Assembly: GCA_947652605.1 (NCBI GenBank) | Contig: OX393576.1 | Location: forward strand, 62,906,966 to 62,970,965 | Length of the DNA stretch: 64,000 nucleotides | Source of the DNA: Elmis aenea | Lineage: Eukaryota > Arthropoda > Insecta > Coleoptera > Elmidae | Reading direction: 5' to 3' | Translations under genes and position numbers: made by a program | Notes under the pieces: model-generated | What the model was told of the DNA's origin: nothing | Database searches by the model: none | The model's input: the letters and a program-made list of their open reading frames with translations, nothing else | Shown: positions 51,301-54,300 of the stretch, piece after piece | Layout: every line of letters begins with the position of its first letter | Position numbering within the stretch: the first letter of the stretch is position 1

Positions 51301-54300
51301 TATTTTTTATCCATTGTTGATCCATTCTTTATTTATCCTTTTCCCATTATTCATTCATTTTCCATGCTCTTTACTTCATTCTTTACAATAGTTAAGAGCG
51401 AATTGTTGCGTGAAAAGCATAACTTAATTAAATATTTATTGCTTATCAAAGTTAAGACACTGTTAAAGCCATTTCAAATAAAAACAATTAGGCAACTGGA
51501 CCTCCATGATCTTTGTAGCAACTTTAAAAGTAAAAGCCACTAATTAAAAAAATTCAAAAGTCTAGTTTTAATTGTGCTAGAATTCACAATTTACATAATT
51601 AACAGCTTTGTTTCGCTGTTCGAAAAAGATTAAGATTTAAATCAATTTTATTGATGTTTCGATATAGTTTTGTGCATAAATATTTAATAACGCAATCCTA
51701 AATGGTGGTAAGAGGTAAATGTCAATAGTAAATCTTTGTTTATTAATATTTTAGAGGTCCAGACTCTACCAGTTTGCAATAGTCGAAATTTTTTAATCAA
51801 GAATTTTACAAAAATGTAGGTAAATGTTATTATTTCGTGGCCCGGTGCCGGGTCGCGACCCACCATTTGGGAAACGCTGTGTTAGAATGTAAGTATTTTT
51901 AACATTTTGATAGCTGCTATTGGTCCTTTGGTCTGTGCACAAAAATGCTAATTTTCTGTACAAGTATTTTTGTTAAATATTTATCGATAATAACAAAATA
52001 TTTTAACTGACTGTAATTGTTAGGATTTTAAACCGAATGGTTTTGGATATCCCCAAGGGGCATTTCTTAAATTTTTCCAAGTTTTATCGCATTTTTAACA
52101 AAAACTAACCACTTTTCCGCCATTGATAGCTTCACCCAAAATTTGACGATGTTTAGGATCTAAAATTTTTGTGTCTAGGATACTTATTTTTTGTTGTGAA
52201 CCATAAATTTTTTGCGAATTTATTTTTATATCTACTTTTGCGCATGTCATTAGAAACAAGATTTGTCTCGTTCTATTAGTCATCAATTCGTTTATAAAAC
52301 TGCTGTAATCATATTAAAATTCCTAATGACATATAAATTTTGTCAATTGGGCAACAAAAGTCAACAACTTTTATGATGCCCACGTAATTATAAATTTAAT
52401 ATTAGCACAAGTCGAACACCGCCCGTTACAGACGAAGGTTATACGTGGTCTACCGTGTCATTTGTTTAAAATAAAACAAACCATGACGTATCAAGCGTTC
52501 CTTTTTAGCGCTGTCCTCTCATAATTAACAGGTCAGGTTAAATTTGTTTAAAAACATTACACACGAGAAGTACAACACAACGCGTGCACATTTAAAAATA
52601 TGCATTACTTAACAATTTCGTTCGGGTTTCGTCTCGCGGCACGTGCATTACAAATAATTTTTTGTTGCATCACGATCGTGTCGAACAGATAATATAAATT
52701 TCCAAGTCTACGTATACACAACCAGAATTGCAGCGTTGCAGATTTATAAAGTAGGTTTATTCCCAGTTTGCTTGAAAACGAGGCCAAGAATTGAAATTAC
52801 CATTGTGCTCAATTGCATTACTTGAGCCAGTCAAGATACAATCTCTTTGCTAGCTAAACATGCAGGAGACAATTTATCTGATAACGCACTTGTAGTTATG
52901 AACATGACGGTTAATAGATTAGAGACAATCTGTTACTAGTATTACTAACAGGTCGATGGACCAATTGTTATTTATTAACGTAAGCAATTAAGAAATTTTG
53001 GGAAAGAAAATGGGGGGAAAGTTTTGACATAGTTTTCTAGTAAGAAAAAATTGATATGCAATATAACTGCACGTTTCAAATCGTTATCAATCAATCAATT
53101 ATACAATTTGTGAATCATAATAATAAATATTGAAATTATTGAAGTGATTCGTAGGCTAAACTTAAAGGTAAGCCATTAATATCTGGAACATTTAAATATG
53201 GAATGTTCAAATCTGGAAAATGCACCGATAGAATCATTCAAATCTTGAATCATTCAACGCTAGAATCACTCAACGCAGGAATCATGCAACGATGGGTCCA
53301 TGCAACACGGGAATCGTTCATCGCTCAAATTTGGAATCCAGAAATAAGGAATTTTTGCTGCCCTCTATATTACAACAGCCAAAGTGTAATATAATTACAA
53401 AACACTTCGTTTTATATTTTGTCTTAACTATTGTATAGTGGAAGATTTTTGTCATATTTATGTGTTACGTTATTGTTGTAAAGATCGAAAAAATTTATAA
53501 AGATAATTTTAAGATATTTTTATGTTAAATTTGATGATAGGTACCAAAAAACGTTCGCCGCTAAATAGTTACGACACAAACTTATCTTTTTTTTTTTGAA
53601 AGCTTTACTTGGCTATAACCTATTTAATTTCCTTACGTTTTTCTTATTACAAATATCTAAGGGTTGATGTAGCTATTTTCAATAAAACGCAAGTTACGAT
53701 GTTTTTTTGGTATTTTTTAAAAAGTAAAACATAGTAGGCTGTGAAAACGAAAAATAAAAGCAAGTTGTAAAATCTTTTAAAACTCATGTGGTACAAGTTA
53801 CGAATGTTTTGTATTTTGTTGTTCAGATAATCATATTTGAACATAAACTAACCTACAATATACGACACAACTGCTGATTCTGACTAGACCCAAGTAATCC
53901 CATCGAATTTGAACCACCCTGTACGTTTAATTTTCCCGTCAGACACAATAGTTATATAAATGAGTTCAAGAGCAATGCATTTATCTTATATTAACACGAA
54001 AAATCTACTCCACCATGTAAATAAACTCTTGTTGGAGGTTTTTGAGGAGAAACATTATAATGTTTTTTTAAAAATTTTAACGATATATCAAACACTAACA
54101 AAGTCAGCCAAATAGGAATTATTTTATGAAATGCAATAAATAACAAAAGTTCCTCCAACAATATTTAAAAATTAGTGGTTGTTAACATTCATCCTCCATT
54201 TTACCATTAAACCGGGTTAACAAACCCTAAATGCATGTTCCAAGCAAAAACTTTTATGACAAAGTCTGCAAGAATATCTGCTATATATTTTCATTCATAC

